Shown: piece by piece, positions 12,833-21,878 of the stretch | Layout of the letters: each line of letters opens with the position of its first letter | Position numbering within the stretch: the stretch's first letter is position 1 | Source of the DNA: Gemmatimonadota bacterium | Lineage (GTDB): Bacteria; JAAXHH01 | DNA: 27,672 bases | Assembly (NCBI GenBank): GCA_026713285.1 | Contig: JAPOOT010000129.1 | Location: 1-27,672 of the forward strand | Direction: 5' to 3' | Position numbers and translations under genes: made by a program | The notes under the pieces: generated by a model | The model's input: the letters and a program-made list of their open reading frames with translations, nothing else | Told to the model about the DNA's origin: nothing | The model's database searches: none

Positions 12833-15060
12833 AGTTCAGTGCGGTACTGTTTGCCCTGCTGTTGATTCACGCTCCGGCGCAGGCCGGCACGATAAGCGGT
12901 TTCGTCACGGATCGTACCAGCGGCGAGTTCCTGCTTTCCGCGAACGTATTCCTGGGCGGCACGTCGCTGGGCGCCCTGAGCAATGAGAACGGCTACTATG
13001 CGATTACCGGGATACCCGCGGGGTCCTACGTCCTCATCGTGTCATACCTCGGATACGAGACGCACCGGGACACGCTCAGTCTCGGCGCCGAAGCGTTTCT
13101 TCGGCGGGACGTGGCACTCGCGCCGACCGTGCTGATCGGCGAGGAAACCGTGGTCGAGGCGGATCGTAACCGAGACGAGCGCCTGGCTCAACCCGGTTTC
13201 GTCGCCCTCCAGGCCGCGGTACTGCAGGAGCTGCCCGCCATCGGGGAAACCGACCTGTTGCGCAGCCTGCAGCTCCTTCCGGGCATCCAGGCATCGTCGG
13301 ATATAAGCAGCGGCCTGTACATCCGGGGCGGCGGTCCGGATCAGACCCAGATTCTTCTCGATCAGATCCCCCTCTACAATCCCTCGCACGCATTCGGATT
13401 CTTTTCCATTTTCAATCCGGAAGCCATCAAGGACATGCGCCTGCACAAGAGCGCCTATCCCGCCAGTTACGGCGGCAACCTCGGCGCGGTGCTCGACGTG
13501 ACGAACCGCGACGGAAACCGCAACGACCTTCGCGGTTCGGGCGGAATCAGCCTCATCTCGATGCGCACCATGATCGAAGGCCCCCTTGCGCGCGGCTCGT
13601 TCATGGTCTCCGGAAGGCGAACGTACCTGGAACCGATCCTGGCCTATATCCGGCGGCGCGTGGAGGATATCCCGGGATACTATTTCTATGATGTGAACGC
13701 GAAAATCAACCAGAATCTGTCCTACTCCGACAATCTGGTGCTGAGCGGATACTTCGGCCGGGACGACCTGAACCTCGAGACCAGCGAGGACAATCAATTC
13801 AACGTTCGCTGGGGCAATTCCGCGGTAACGGGAAAATGGACGCACCTGTTCTCGCCGACGCTTTTCGGCAATTTCATTGTTTCGGGAAGCGACTATACCA
13901 GCCGGCTTTCGGCGAATTTCGACGGAACGGAAGTTCTCTTCAGGAACAGCATTCGGGACATCAGCGTCAAGGGCGACCTGGACTATGTCGCCGACGACGA
14001 ACACGCGCTGAAGGGCGGTTTCCGCGCTACGGGATACCGGTTCAGATTCAATAGAAGCTTCAACCAGGATGACCAGCTCGACCTCAGGCTAAGGCCCTAC
14101 GTAATCTCGATATACGGCCAGGACCAGTGGCAGGCGCTGCCTTCGACCTCGATTCGACTGGGACTGCGCGGGAACTATTACAGCGAACGCGGCAAGATCG
14201 ATCTGGAGCCTCGTGTTTCGCTCAGTCACCGGCTGTCCGGCGGGTTGCGGCTGAAGGCCGGCGGCGGGCGGTACCACCAGTACCTGCAGCTGATCACCAC
14301 GGAGGGCTTCAGCGGCGGTGATTTCTGGGTGCCGCTCGACAGCAGCGTGGCCCCCGGTCAGGCGTGGCATTCCGTCATCGGCGCAAGTTGGGACCCGGCG
14401 CCGAACTACCGGCTTTCGCTCGAATCCTACTATCAGCGTCTGGGCAACCTGGTCGTCGTGGACAACACGCGGGCGGCGGGCGCCGATGAAACCAGGTCCG
14501 AGGACGTGTTCATCACCGGCGGCAGGGGGTACGCCACGGGTGTGGAGCTGTTTGTGGAACGCACGTCGGGCAGATTGACCGGATGGATCGGTTACACGCT
14601 GGGGTGGACGCGACGCCAGTTCCCGGAACTGAACCAGGGCGACTGGTTTCCTCCGAAGTACGACCGTCGCCACGATCTCGTGGTTTCGGCCAACTACAGG
14701 GCCGGCCGCTGGACATTGGGATGCAATGTGATTTTCGCTACCGGGCAGGCTTTCACGCCCGCCTCCGCCCGTTACGAATTGAGGGAATCGGCGCGAACCG
14801 GTATACGGGAGGACTATTTTCTGCCCACCGGGCGCAATACCGCGCGGTTGCTGCCATACCACAGGATGGACCTGAGCGTCAAGCAGGACTTTCGCCTGTT
14901 CGGCCGGGATCTCCAGTGGTATCTGCAGGTATTCAACGCCTACAACCATCGCAACGAGTGGTTTGTCCAGTATGATACGGAAGATGACCGGATCACCACC
15001 GCGGAAGTGGTGAAGATGCTGCCCATCGTACCCACGCTCGGCCTGAACTACGAATTCTGA
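12829..15060 (+). CDS. TonB-dependent receptor with carboxypeptidase-regulatory-like N-domain
   Basis: An outer-membrane beta-barrel importer, 743 residues from this ATG. It has a signal peptide ending PAQAG, a CarboxypepD_reg-like domain of about 80 residues (GTISGFVTDRTSGEFLLSAN, then NGYYAITGIPAGSY), then the plug (LRSLQLLPGIQASSDISSG, YIRGGGPDQTQILLDQIPLYNP) and a barrel ending in aromatic Phe (LGLNYEF). An in-frame GTG at 12808 is an alternative start. The DUF4249 lipoprotein gene follows 2 bases after the stop, a pairing known from Bacteroidetes; there is no SusD. The ligand is not evident. Nothing like a Fur box was recognised upstream. Confidence 0.9.
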   Translation: MKFSAVLFALLLIHAPAQAGTISGFVTDRTSGEFLLSANVFLGGTSLGALSNENGYYAITGIPAGSYVLIVSYLGYETHRDTLSLGAEAFLRRDVALAPTVLIGEETVVEADRNRDERLAQPGFVALQAAVLQELPAIGETDLLRSLQLLPGIQASSDISSGLYIRGGGPDQTQILLDQIPLYNPSHAFGFFSIFNPEAIKDMRLHKSAYPASYGGNLGAVLDVTNRDGNRNDLRGSGGISLISMRTMIEGPLARGSFMVSGRRTYLEPILAYIRRRVEDIPGYYFYDVNAKINQNLSYSDNLVLSGYFGRDDLNLETSEDNQFNVRWGNSAVTGKWTHLFSPTLFGNFIVSGSDYTSRLSANFDGTEVLFRNSIRDISVKGDLDYVADDEHALKGGFRATGYRFRFNRSFNQDDQLDLRLRPYVISIYGQDQWQALPSTSIRLGLRGNYYSERGKIDLEPRVSLSHRLSGGLRLKAGGGRYHQYLQLITTEGFSGGDFWVPLDSSVAPGQAWHSVIGASWDPAPNYRLSLESYYQRLGNLVVVDNTRAAGADETRSEDVFITGGRGYATGVELFVERTSGRLTGWIGYTLGWTRRQFPELNQGDWFPPKYDRRHDLVVSANYRAGRWTLGCNVIFATGQAFTPASARYELRESARTGIREDYFLPTGRNTARLLPYHRMDLSVKQDFRLFGRDLQWYLQVFNAYNHRNEWFVQYDTEDDRITTAEVVKMLPIVPTLGLNYEF

Positions 15061-15062
15061 CC

Positions 15063-15956
15063 ATGCAGACCAAAACCAGGAAACCTCCATTCATTCCGGG
15101 CGTGCTGGCGGTCGCCCTGCTTGCCGGTCTCTCCGTCCTTGCGAGTTGTAACGGGGAGCGGGACCCGGCGACGCTCTTCGGTCCGGACGAACGTGTAACC
15201 GTTGTCGTAGACGCCGTGCTGTACGTCGATCGTATCCTGCCGGAGATCATCGTCACCCGGACGCGCGCCGCGAATATAGCGTTCACCGAAGAAGCCGCCG
15301 CGGTGAACGATGCCGAGGTCACCATCATCCAGGGACTTGCGGAGTACAGGTACGAGCGTGTCGGCCGCCTGGGCCGGTATCTTCCGCCGCCGGGATCGCC
15401 CGAGGTGCGGCCCGGTACCGAATACCGTCTCCACGTCCGCGCATTCGGCAGGGAAATCCGGGGCGTCACGAAGACTCCGGAACGCCTGTCCTTCGATGAA
15501 GTCGTCATCGTCGACGAGACTTCCATGGAAGTACAAGACCGGCTCGAGCCCCGACCCACCCGCCGGAACCAGGTGGTGCACCGGGAGGGACTCATCGAGA
15601 TGAGGTTCGATCCCCTCGACGTGGAGGCATACCAGGTCGTCGTACTGGACCGGGAGGCCGATGACGAGGTCAGCTCGCCGCCGCTCGAAGCGCGGGACGG
15701 CCGCCTGGCGCTGCCCTGGTTTGCCATCGGCTCTTCCGGAGCACACGAAGTCGAAGTGTACGCGCTGGACCGGAACCTGTTCGATTTCCTTCGAAGCGTA
15801 GAGGCGTCCGGTCAGAACGCCTTCGGGTTCGGCAGCCTCGCGGGCGATACCTTCGAGCGCCCGGTTTTCAATCTCGACGGCGGAATCGGTGTTTTCGGCT
15901 CGGCTTCCGTGGGCCGCTTCGGTTTTGTCGTCATACCGGAAGATCGAAGCGGGTAA
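15063..15956 (+). CDS. DUF4249-family lipoprotein
   Basis: A 297-residue predicted outer-membrane or periplasmic lipoprotein: signal with lipobox LASC (Cys29), then an extracellular beta-rich domain with VVVDAVLYVDRILPEIIVTRT near the start and the PGTEYRLHVRAFGREIRGVTKTP segment (about 119-140) typical of DUF4249. In Bacteroidetes these proteins are encoded right after TonB receptors and probably act as a lid or accessory for them. It starts 2 bases after the receptor stop and has no clear Shine-Dalgarno, so translational coupling is likely. Function of the family is not established. Confidence 0.82.
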   Translation: MQTKTRKPPFIPGVLAVALLAGLSVLASCNGERDPATLFGPDERVTVVVDAVLYVDRILPEIIVTRTRAANIAFTEEAAAVNDAEVTIIQGLAEYRYERVGRLGRYLPPPGSPEVRPGTEYRLHVRAFGREIRGVTKTPERLSFDEVVIVDETSMEVQDRLEPRPTRRNQVVHREGLIEMRFDPLDVEAYQVVVLDREADDEVSSPPLEARDGRLALPWFAIGSSGAHEVEVYALDRNLFDFLRSVEASGQNAFGFGSLAGDTFERPVFNLDGGIGVFGSASVGRFGFVVIPEDRSG

Positions 15957-15990
15957 TCTCACGGTCGGGCGCTGTTGCGGAACCGTTGTT

Positions 15991-16019
15991 TTGACAACGA
16001 CCCCGCAAGCGCCTATCTT
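15991..16019 (+). promoter_or_regulatory. Sigma-70-type promoter of helicase/quinone operon
   Basis: Perfect TTGACA (15991-15996), 17-base spacer, TATCTT (16014-16019, four of six). Transcription would start near 16026. This rules out the TTG at 15975 as helicase start for transcripts made here and supports a start at or after 16074. Confidence 0.7.
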
Positions 16020-16073
16020 CTGGACGCGCAAGTCGACCCGGCACGACCGAAAAACCGCGAACCGCGTGGCTAC

Positions 16074-18923
16074 ATGTCCCTTCGCTCATCTCATTCCAAT
16101 CACCCGTTCGGCCACCCGCCCATTCCACGTTCCTTCTATGCAATCCAACCTGAAACGCGGACCGGGGCGGATACCGGCCCGTTCACCGTCGTGCCTGTTC
16201 TGCAAGGCGAGGTCCTGGAAGCGCGCGCCGGACTCGGCCTGGAAGAGATTCGGGACATGGCCCGCGACCGGGCGGAGGGCGCCTTTCTCGTAGCGTGCGG
16301 TCCGAGCGCCGAACTCGCGGAAGGGCTCTGGCAGATCGCGGCCGGTCTCGACTCGTTCGTATTGGATGTAAGGGCACTCGCACAGATTCTGCTACCCGGG
16401 CTGAAAGACTACGAGCCGGCCACGGTGGCGGCATGCTTCGACGCGGACCAGCCGCGCGGACAGGACGCCGCGGACACTGGCCGCATGACGGCCTGGAACT
16501 GCCTGAAGCTTAGCGGTCTGCTTTCGGACCTGGACGCGGACGTGTTGGCGACCCTGGTACGCCTGTCGGAGGGCGGGGGTACCGGTTTGGAACGGGTGCT
16601 CGCCGAGACCCTAAGCGCCAGTGCGACGACGGAGCGCACCGAACCGGACGCCGGGGATATCCGGCGTAACCTGCCTTTCGATCCCGGCACGCATTCCATC
16701 GGGGACGGTTCATGCGACCCCGGCGAGGAATCCGAAGCGCCCGACCCGCTTGACGTGGACGAGTTGGCCGGCCTGTTCGAAGAGGGCGGGCTTTTTGAAA
16801 GCCGCATGGAAGGTTTCGAGCAGCGGCCGCAGCAGGTATCCATGGTCCGCGGGATCGCCAGGGCATTCAACGACGGCGAAGTATTCGTGGTAGAAGCGGG
16901 CACGGGCACGGGGAAATCGCTCTCCTATCTGACACCGGCCCTGCTGTGGGCCGCGCGGAATGGCCTGCGCGTAATCGTATCCACCAACACCAGGAATCTG
17001 CAGGAGCAACTGTTTTACAAGGATCTGCCCTTCCTGCTGGACAACCTGGGGGTGCCCTTCAGCGCCACGCTGCTCAAGGGCCGGTCGAACTACCTGTGCC
17101 TGGACCGCTGGCGGCAGGTGATCCGGCGTCCGGAGGATCATCTCACACCGGAAGAACGGGAGGCCGCGATTCCCCTGGTGGTGTGGGCGCGTGAGACGAA
17201 TACGGGTGATGTCGCCGAACACGCGGGATTCAACACGGGAGCGAACCGCGGGCTGTGGGAGAAAATCAACGGAGAAGGGAGCGCCTGTCCCCGGTGCGCG
17301 GTCAAGGATGCGTGTTTCGTCAATCGGGCCAGGGCGGCCGCCCTCACCTCCCACGTCGTCATCGTCAACCATGCGCTGCTGTTCTCCGACCTGGAGGCCG
17401 ACCACGCCGTGCTGTCCCGCTATACCCATCTCGTAGTCGACGAAGCACACAATCTCGAACGGGCGGCCGTACAACACCTGACCCTGGAAATCGGAGGCTG
17501 GCGCCTGCGAAACTCGCTGCGCAGGATATACTCCGCCGATCTCGGCGGAACCGGCGTGCTGGCCGGATTGGAGAGGCTGGCCGCCCGGGCCGCCGAGAAC
17601 CAGGAATGGAAGAGTCCGCTCGCCGCGGGTGTCCGCCTGACCATCGACCGCCTGGCGGAGATGAACAGAAGGATCGAGGCATTCTTCCGGGTGGCCGGCG
17701 AAGAAGCGCTGGACCGGTCCGAGGAGGCGGCGGACCGGACCCCCGGCGGATCGCCCGGGAGGACGAAGCTCAGGTACCGGGCCGGTGACGGCTATACCCG
17801 GGTGCTGAGGTCGTCGTCGCGGGGCCTCATCGCGAGTTGCGCGAGTCTGAACGAAGCCCTTGGGCTCCTGCAGGGAACGCTTCAATCCGTTCCGGATTCC
17901 TGGCTTGAAGACCGTGAAGAGAAAGTGAATGCGGTACAGGCCGCCGCGGATTTCTGCCGGGAAACGGAAGAGCGTGTTTCCATACTCACCGAAGCCGAAG
18001 ATGAAGCGCGGGTTTACTGGGTGGAAGCCTCGCGCGGTAAACCCCTGTCCTGCGTCCTTACGGGCGCGCCGCTCAGAGTGGCGGAACGGCTGCACGACGG
18101 TCTCTTCGACCGGATGCGGACCGTCGTGCTCACCTCGGCGACGCTGGCGGTGGGCGACCGGTTCGACTACCAGGTCGAAAGACTGGGACTCGACCGGGTT
18201 CCGGATGGGCGGTTGCGGGTCCAGGGTATCGGTTCGCCCTTCGACTACGAGGACCAGGTGATGATCGGCGTGCCCTCGGTTTTTCCATCTCCCAGGTCCG
18301 GGGCTTTTCAGGCGGCGATCAGCAGGCTCATCCTGGATCTGGTCGTTTCCACGAGGCGCAGCACACTGGTCCTTTTCACCTCTTACAGCCAGTTGAACCG
18401 CACCTTTCAAGACATCGAATCGCCCCTTGCGGAACACGGCGTGGTTGTGATGGCGCAAGGGACGTCCGGGCCGCGGACGGTGCTGCTGGATCGTTTCAGA
18501 AGGACCGACGCCGCCGTATTGCTGGGCACAGACAGCTTCTGGGAAGGGGTCGACGTGCCAGGCAAGTCGCTCGAGGTGGTCGTGATGGTAAAATTGCCTT
18601 TCGCCGTACCGAGCGAACCGCTGGTACAGGCCCAGATGGAGCGACTGGAAGAAGCCGGCCGCAACAGCTTTCTGGAGTACCAGGTGCCGGAAGCCGTCAT
18701 CAAATTCAGGCAGGGCTTCGGCCGGCTCATCCGTTCGACGAGAGACTACGGCGTCGTAACGATTCTGGACCAGCGTGTAATCAGCACGACTTACGGACAC
18801 CAGTTTCTCCACGCCCTTCCCGCGAGGTCGGAGGTTTTTCCCGATGCCGACGCCCTCGTGGAACGCGTGGCCTACTGGTTCAAGGCCCGTGAGAAACGGA
18901 AGGCCCGCGGGATCCGGCCATAA
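16074..18923 (+). CDS. dinG: DinG/XPD-type Fe-S ATP-dependent DNA helicase with degenerate exonuclease-like N-domain
   Basis: A superfamily 2 5'-3' DNA helicase, 949 residues from this ATG. Motif I is EAGTGTGKS (274-282), motif II DEAH (456-459), and motif VI RQGFGRLIRS. Four cysteines (342, 405, 408, 414; spacing C-x62-C-x2-C-x5-C) match the iron-sulfur cluster site of DinG/XPD. The first ~190 residues resemble the DnaQ-like exonuclease that precedes DinG in Firmicutes (for example VLDVRALAQILLPGLKDYEP), but the DxE motif is missing and the H-x-A-L-x-D motif reads RGQDAADTGR, so it should be inactive. Other in-frame starts, such as TTG at 15975 and GTG at 16191, remain possible; no start has a clear Shine-Dalgarno. 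It heads a plus-strand run with the quinone genes. Confidence 0.88.
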   Translation: MSLRSSHSNHPFGHPPIPRSFYAIQPETRTGADTGPFTVVPVLQGEVLEARAGLGLEEIRDMARDRAEGAFLVACGPSAELAEGLWQIAAGLDSFVLDVRALAQILLPGLKDYEPATVAACFDADQPRGQDAADTGRMTAWNCLKLSGLLSDLDADVLATLVRLSEGGGTGLERVLAETLSASATTERTEPDAGDIRRNLPFDPGTHSIGDGSCDPGEESEAPDPLDVDELAGLFEEGGLFESRMEGFEQRPQQVSMVRGIARAFNDGEVFVVEAGTGTGKSLSYLTPALLWAARNGLRVIVSTNTRNLQEQLFYKDLPFLLDNLGVPFSATLLKGRSNYLCLDRWRQVIRRPEDHLTPEEREAAIPLVVWARETNTGDVAEHAGFNTGANRGLWEKINGEGSACPRCAVKDACFVNRARAAALTSHVVIVNHALLFSDLEADHAVLSRYTHLVVDEAHNLERAAVQHLTLEIGGWRLRNSLRRIYSADLGGTGVLAGLERLAARAAENQEWKSPLAAGVRLTIDRLAEMNRRIEAFFRVAGEEALDRSEEAADRTPGGSPGRTKLRYRAGDGYTRVLRSSSRGLIASCASLNEALGLLQGTLQSVPDSWLEDREEKVNAVQAAADFCRETEERVSILTEAEDEARVYWVEASRGKPLSCVLTGAPLRVAERLHDGLFDRMRTVVLTSATLAVGDRFDYQVERLGLDRVPDGRLRVQGIGSPFDYEDQVMIGVPSVFPSPRSGAFQAAISRLILDLVVSTRRSTLVLFTSYSQLNRTFQDIESPLAEHGVVVMAQGTSGPRTVLLDRFRRTDAAVLLGTDSFWEGVDVPGKSLEVVVMVKLPFAVPSEPLVQAQMERLEEAGRNSFLEYQVPEAVIKFRQGFGRLIRSTRDYGVVTILDQRVISTTYGHQFLHALPARSEVFPDADALVERVAYWFKAREKRKARGIRP

Positions 18924-18959
18924 CCGGATCGTAGAACGTTGATTCGAGGAAGGCGATAT

Positions 18960-19850
18960 TTGAACCAGAGGAATGCAGGTCCCATGTCCGTGCTCGGCGC
19001 CATTGGCGTGTATGGCAGGATGATCAAACTTTCACACAGCGTGTTCGCGCTGCCCTTTGCGCTGGCCGGCGCCGCGCTCGCCGCCAGGAGCCATGGGGTC
19101 GAATGGCAACAGCTGGCATGGATCGTCGTCGCCATGGTGGCTGCGCGGAGCGCGGCCATGGGGTTCAACCGGCTCGCCGACCGTGGGATGGACGCCAGGA
19201 ATCCCCGCACGAGCAACAGGGCGCTGCCGAGGGGATGGATTTCGCCTCGCACCGTTGCCGTCATCGTGGGGGTATGCGGTGCGCTTTTCGTCTTCTCGGC
19301 CTACCAGCTCAATCCGCTGTGTCTGAAACTGTCGCCCCTTGCCCTGCTGGTGATCCTGTCCTACTCTTATTTCAAGCGGTTCACCTGGGCAACCCACCTG
19401 GTCCTGGGTCTCGCGCTCGGCATTGCGCCTGTCGGCGCGTGGATCGCCGTGACCGGCACTTTTGACCTTGCGCCGCTCTGGCTTTCGGCGGCCGTGTTGA
19501 CCTGGGTGGCGGGCTTCGATATAATATACGCATGCCAGGACTATGATTTCGACGTGTCGCACGGCGTGCACTCGATTCCCCGTCGTATCGGAATCCGTCC
19601 GGCGCTTCTGGCGGCGCGCGTGCTCCACGGGGCCACTGCCCTGGCCTTGCTGGCAGTCCACCAGGTTTTCGAGCTGCACGCGCTATATCTGATCGGCACC
19701 GCCCTGGCCATCGGGATTCTGGTATACGAACACACGCTCGTCAAGTCGGACGACCTTTCGAAAATAGATGTCGCTTTTTTCAATACGAACGGTCTCGTCA
19801 GCGTCGTCTATCTCGCTTTCCTGCTGGGTGATATCCTGTGGCCGATATGA
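18960..19850 (+). CDS. mqnP: UbiA-family prenyltransferase (MqnP-like)
   Basis: An integral membrane enzyme that attaches a polyprenyl chain to an aromatic ring. The 296-residue product has about eight hydrophobic helices and both aspartate motifs: NRLADRGMDARNPRTSNR (first) and DIIYACQDYDFD followed by HGVHSIPRR (second). The form ARSAAMGFNRLADR, DxxFDxxHGxHSIP is that of the putative 4-hydroxybenzoate transferases found in futalosine-pathway bacteria, hence the MqnP proposal. I chose TTG at 18960 because GAGGAAGG stands 6 bases before it; ATG at 18984 (weaker CAGG) is the alternative and fits the family length as well. The end overlaps menG by ATGA. Confidence 0.88.
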   Translation: MNQRNAGPMSVLGAIGVYGRMIKLSHSVFALPFALAGAALAARSHGVEWQQLAWIVVAMVAARSAAMGFNRLADRGMDARNPRTSNRALPRGWISPRTVAVIVGVCGALFVFSAYQLNPLCLKLSPLALLVILSYSYFKRFTWATHLVLGLALGIAPVGAWIAVTGTFDLAPLWLSAAVLTWVAGFDIIYACQDYDFDVSHGVHSIPRRIGIRPALLAARVLHGATALALLAVHQVFELHALYLIGTALAIGILVYEHTLVKSDDLSKIDVAFFNTNGLVSVVYLAFLLGDILWPI

Positions 19851-20560
19851 GCACCGATGACGAAAAGTCCCGCCGCATCCGCAGCATGTTCGATCGCATC
19901 GGGCGCAGGTACGACCTGCTCAATCACCTGCTGAGCGGATACAGCGACATCCTGTGGCGCAGGTCCGCCGTTCGCGCGCTGGACGCTTCCGCGGGAGACC
20001 TGCTGCTCGACGTGGGCATCGGCACGGGTGACCTGGCGCTCGAAGCGCTGAAGGGCAAGCGGCAACCGCGGTTAATCATCGGGGTGGACGCGGCACTGCA
20101 GATGATGCGGATCGGCCGGAAGAAGACGGAAGACTCCGCGAGGCAGGCCATCAGATTCGTCGGTGGACGCGCCGAATCACTTCCCCTGCGGTCCGGCGTC
20201 TTCGACGGCGCAATGGTGGCTTTCGGCGTACGGAATTTCACCGACTGCGCCGCGGGTCTGAGGTGCATCTGGCGCGTATTGAAGCCCGGGGGCAGGCTGG
20301 TGGTGCTGGAGCTGTCCATTCCCCGGAATCCGGTGATTCGCCAGCTGTACCACCTCTACGCCAGGTACGTGATGCCGTGGGTCGGCGGCGCAATCTCGGG
20401 AGACGCGGAGGCCTACCGGTACCTGCAGGTTTCAGTGGAAGCGTTCCCGGAGCGTGAGCGTTTCAAAACACTCATGGAAGGGGCGGGATTCGTGGACACG
20501 AACTGGCGTGATCTGTCGCTCGGCGCAGCTACAGTTTACTGGGGGGAGAAGCGCATATGA
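19847..20560 (+). CDS. menG: Demethylmenaquinone methyltransferase MenG/UbiE
   Basis: SAM-dependent methylation of demethylmenaquinone, the last step of menaquinone synthesis. The 237-residue protein shows MFDRIGRRYDLLNHLLSGY, the SAM motif LLLDVGIGTGDLALEAL, FGVRNFTDCAAGL and the LKPGGRLVVLELSIP segment, all characteristic of UbiE/MenG rather than other methyltransferases. The start ATG at 19847 overlaps the stop of the prenyltransferase gene (ATGA), and its own stop overlaps ubiX the same way. An upstream GTG at 19838 is less likely. Whether ubiquinone or menaquinone is the product cannot be seen from this gene; the neighbours fit menaquinone. Confidence 0.93.
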   Translation: MSTDDEKSRRIRSMFDRIGRRYDLLNHLLSGYSDILWRRSAVRALDASAGDLLLDVGIGTGDLALEALKGKRQPRLIIGVDAALQMMRIGRKKTEDSARQAIRFVGGRAESLPLRSGVFDGAMVAFGVRNFTDCAAGLRCIWRVLKPGGRLVVLELSIPRNPVIRQLYHLYARYVMPWVGGAISGDAEAYRYLQVSVEAFPERERFKTLMEGAGFVDTNWRDLSLGAATVYWGEKRI

Positions 20561-21180
20561 AACATGTCATCGTCGCCGTTACGGGCGCAAGCGGCGGACT
20601 GTACGCCCTTCGGCTTCTGCGCGCGCTGCTGGCCGGCGGACATCGGGTCAGCGTCGTAATGTCCGGTTTCGGCCGGTACGTGCTCAGAGAAGAGACCGGC
20701 CTGGGAGCGGGTGACGAACTGCAGGACAGGCTGGCGGGGCTCTATGGCGACGCGGTGATGAAGGGCGACCTCAGGGAATACAAGATCGGCGACCTGGCGG
20801 CTTCGATCGCAAGCGGGTCCGTACACACCGATGGGATGGTCGTCATACCCTGCTCGATGAAAACGCTGTCCGCCATCACCCATGGCGCTTCTTCGTCACT
20901 GATCGAAAGGGCCGCGGACGTCACGCTGAAAGAGAACCGTCCCCTCGTGCTGGTGCCCAGGGAAACGCCGCTGAATATCATCCACCTTCGCAACCTGCTC
21001 GCCGCCGCGGAGGCGGGGGCCCGTATCGTGCCGGCCATGCCGGCGTTCTACCAGAAACCTTCCACCTTCGATGACCTGGCCGATTTCATCGCGGGAAGGG
21101 TGCTGAACCTGCTCGGCATGGACCAGCAACTCTTTTCGCCCTGGGACGCACCGTCCAGCGGCAAGGAGCCCGCGGGATGA
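20557..21180 (+). CDS. ubiX: UbiX-family flavin prenyltransferase
   Basis: Makes prenylated FMN, the cofactor of UbiD-type decarboxylases. The 207-residue flavoprotein starts MKHVIVAVTGASGG (FMN site), and keeps PCSMKTLSAITHGASSSLIERAADVTLKE (about 98-126), PRETPL (134-139) and YQKP (165-168), which line the active site in the family. Joined to menG by an ATGA overlap and to nth by another. In the futalosine pathway UbiX- and UbiD-like proteins (MqnM, MqnL) serve decarboxylation of 6-carboxy-1,4-naphthoquinol; the UbiD partner is not in this window. Confidence 0.92.
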   Translation: MKHVIVAVTGASGGLYALRLLRALLAGGHRVSVVMSGFGRYVLREETGLGAGDELQDRLAGLYGDAVMKGDLREYKIGDLAASIASGSVHTDGMVVIPCSMKTLSAITHGASSSLIERAADVTLKENRPLVLVPRETPLNIIHLRNLLAAAEAGARIVPAMPAFYQKPSTFDDLADFIAGRVLNLLGMDQQLFSPWDAPSSGKEPAG

Positions 21181-21836
21181 AAGATCAGGACATCCACCGG
21201 GTGATCTCCATCCTGGAAGACGAGACGTCCACGTGGACCGACACGGCATTGACGCTGGTGGCCGAGCAGACCCGGCACGATCCATTCCGCATTCTGATCG
21301 GCACCGTGCTCAGTCTCAGGACGAAGGACGAGACGACCGCGGCGGCCTGTGAGCGCCTGTTCGCGCTGGCCGCGGACCCGGCCGCCATGCTGGTCCTTTC
21401 CGAAGACGACGTGGACAGGGCCATTTATCCCGTGGGGTTTCATGCCACGAAAGCAGGCAACATCCTGCGGATCTGTCGGATCCTCGTGGAAACGTACCGC
21501 GGCGTCGTGCCGGACGACATCGACACCCTGGTCAAGCTGCCCGGCGTGGGCAGGAAGACCGCCAATCTCGTGGTCACTATCGGTTTCGGCAAGCCGGGCA
21601 TCTGCGTCGATACGCATGTGCACCGCATCTCCAATCGCTGGGGATACATTTCCACCCGAAATCCGGACCAGTCGGAATTCGCGTTAAGAGAGAAGTTGCC
21701 ATCGGAATACTGGATTCGGTATAATGATCTGCTCGTCATGTATGGCCAGAACTTGTGCAAACCCGTTTCGCCCTTCTGCAGCCGCTGCCGCCTGTCCCGG
21801 TTCTGCGACCGGGTTGGCGTGGGAAAACACAGATGA
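21177..21836 (+). CDS. nth: Endonuclease III (DNA glycosylase/AP lyase)
   Basis: Base-excision repair enzyme that removes oxidised pyrimidines. The 219-residue protein has the helix-hairpin-helix LPGVGRKTA with catalytic Lys127, catalytic Asp145 in VDTHVHR, and the C-terminal 4Fe-4S ligands Cys194, 201, 204 and 210 in exact C-x6-C-x2-C-x5-C spacing. It starts in an ATGA overlap with ubiX, so it is likely co-translated with quinone genes, without an evident functional link. Length is normal for the family. Confidence 0.95.
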   Translation: MKDQDIHRVISILEDETSTWTDTALTLVAEQTRHDPFRILIGTVLSLRTKDETTAAACERLFALAADPAAMLVLSEDDVDRAIYPVGFHATKAGNILRICRILVETYRGVVPDDIDTLVKLPGVGRKTANLVVTIGFGKPGICVDTHVHRISNRWGYISTRNPDQSEFALREKLPSEYWIRYNDLLVMYGQNLCKPVSPFCSRCRLSRFCDRVGVGKHR

Positions 21837-21840
21837 CGGC

Positions 21841-21861
21841 GGAATCCGGGCACCCGGTTCC
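21841..21861. other. Intergenic hairpin between nth and DHDPS-like gene
   Basis: GGAA-T-CCGGG, CA loop, CCCGG-TTCC: a nine-pair stem with one bulged T and a 2-base loop, in the 42-base gap. No T-run follows, so it may mark an mRNA processing or stability point rather than a terminator. Confidence 0.35.
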
Positions 21862-21878
21862 ATGGAGGTATTGAATCA

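Noticed and set aside
15975..16073. TTG start for the helicase at 15975
   Set aside because: A TTGACA-17-TATCTT promoter at 15991-16019 would start transcription downstream of this codon; the extra residues show no similarity to the family.
16710..18812. 700-codon minus-strand open frame opposite the helicase
   Set aside because: The other strand encodes a helicase with Walker A, DEAH and Fe-S cysteines in one frame; the minus translation is His/Arg/Gly-rich with no domain.
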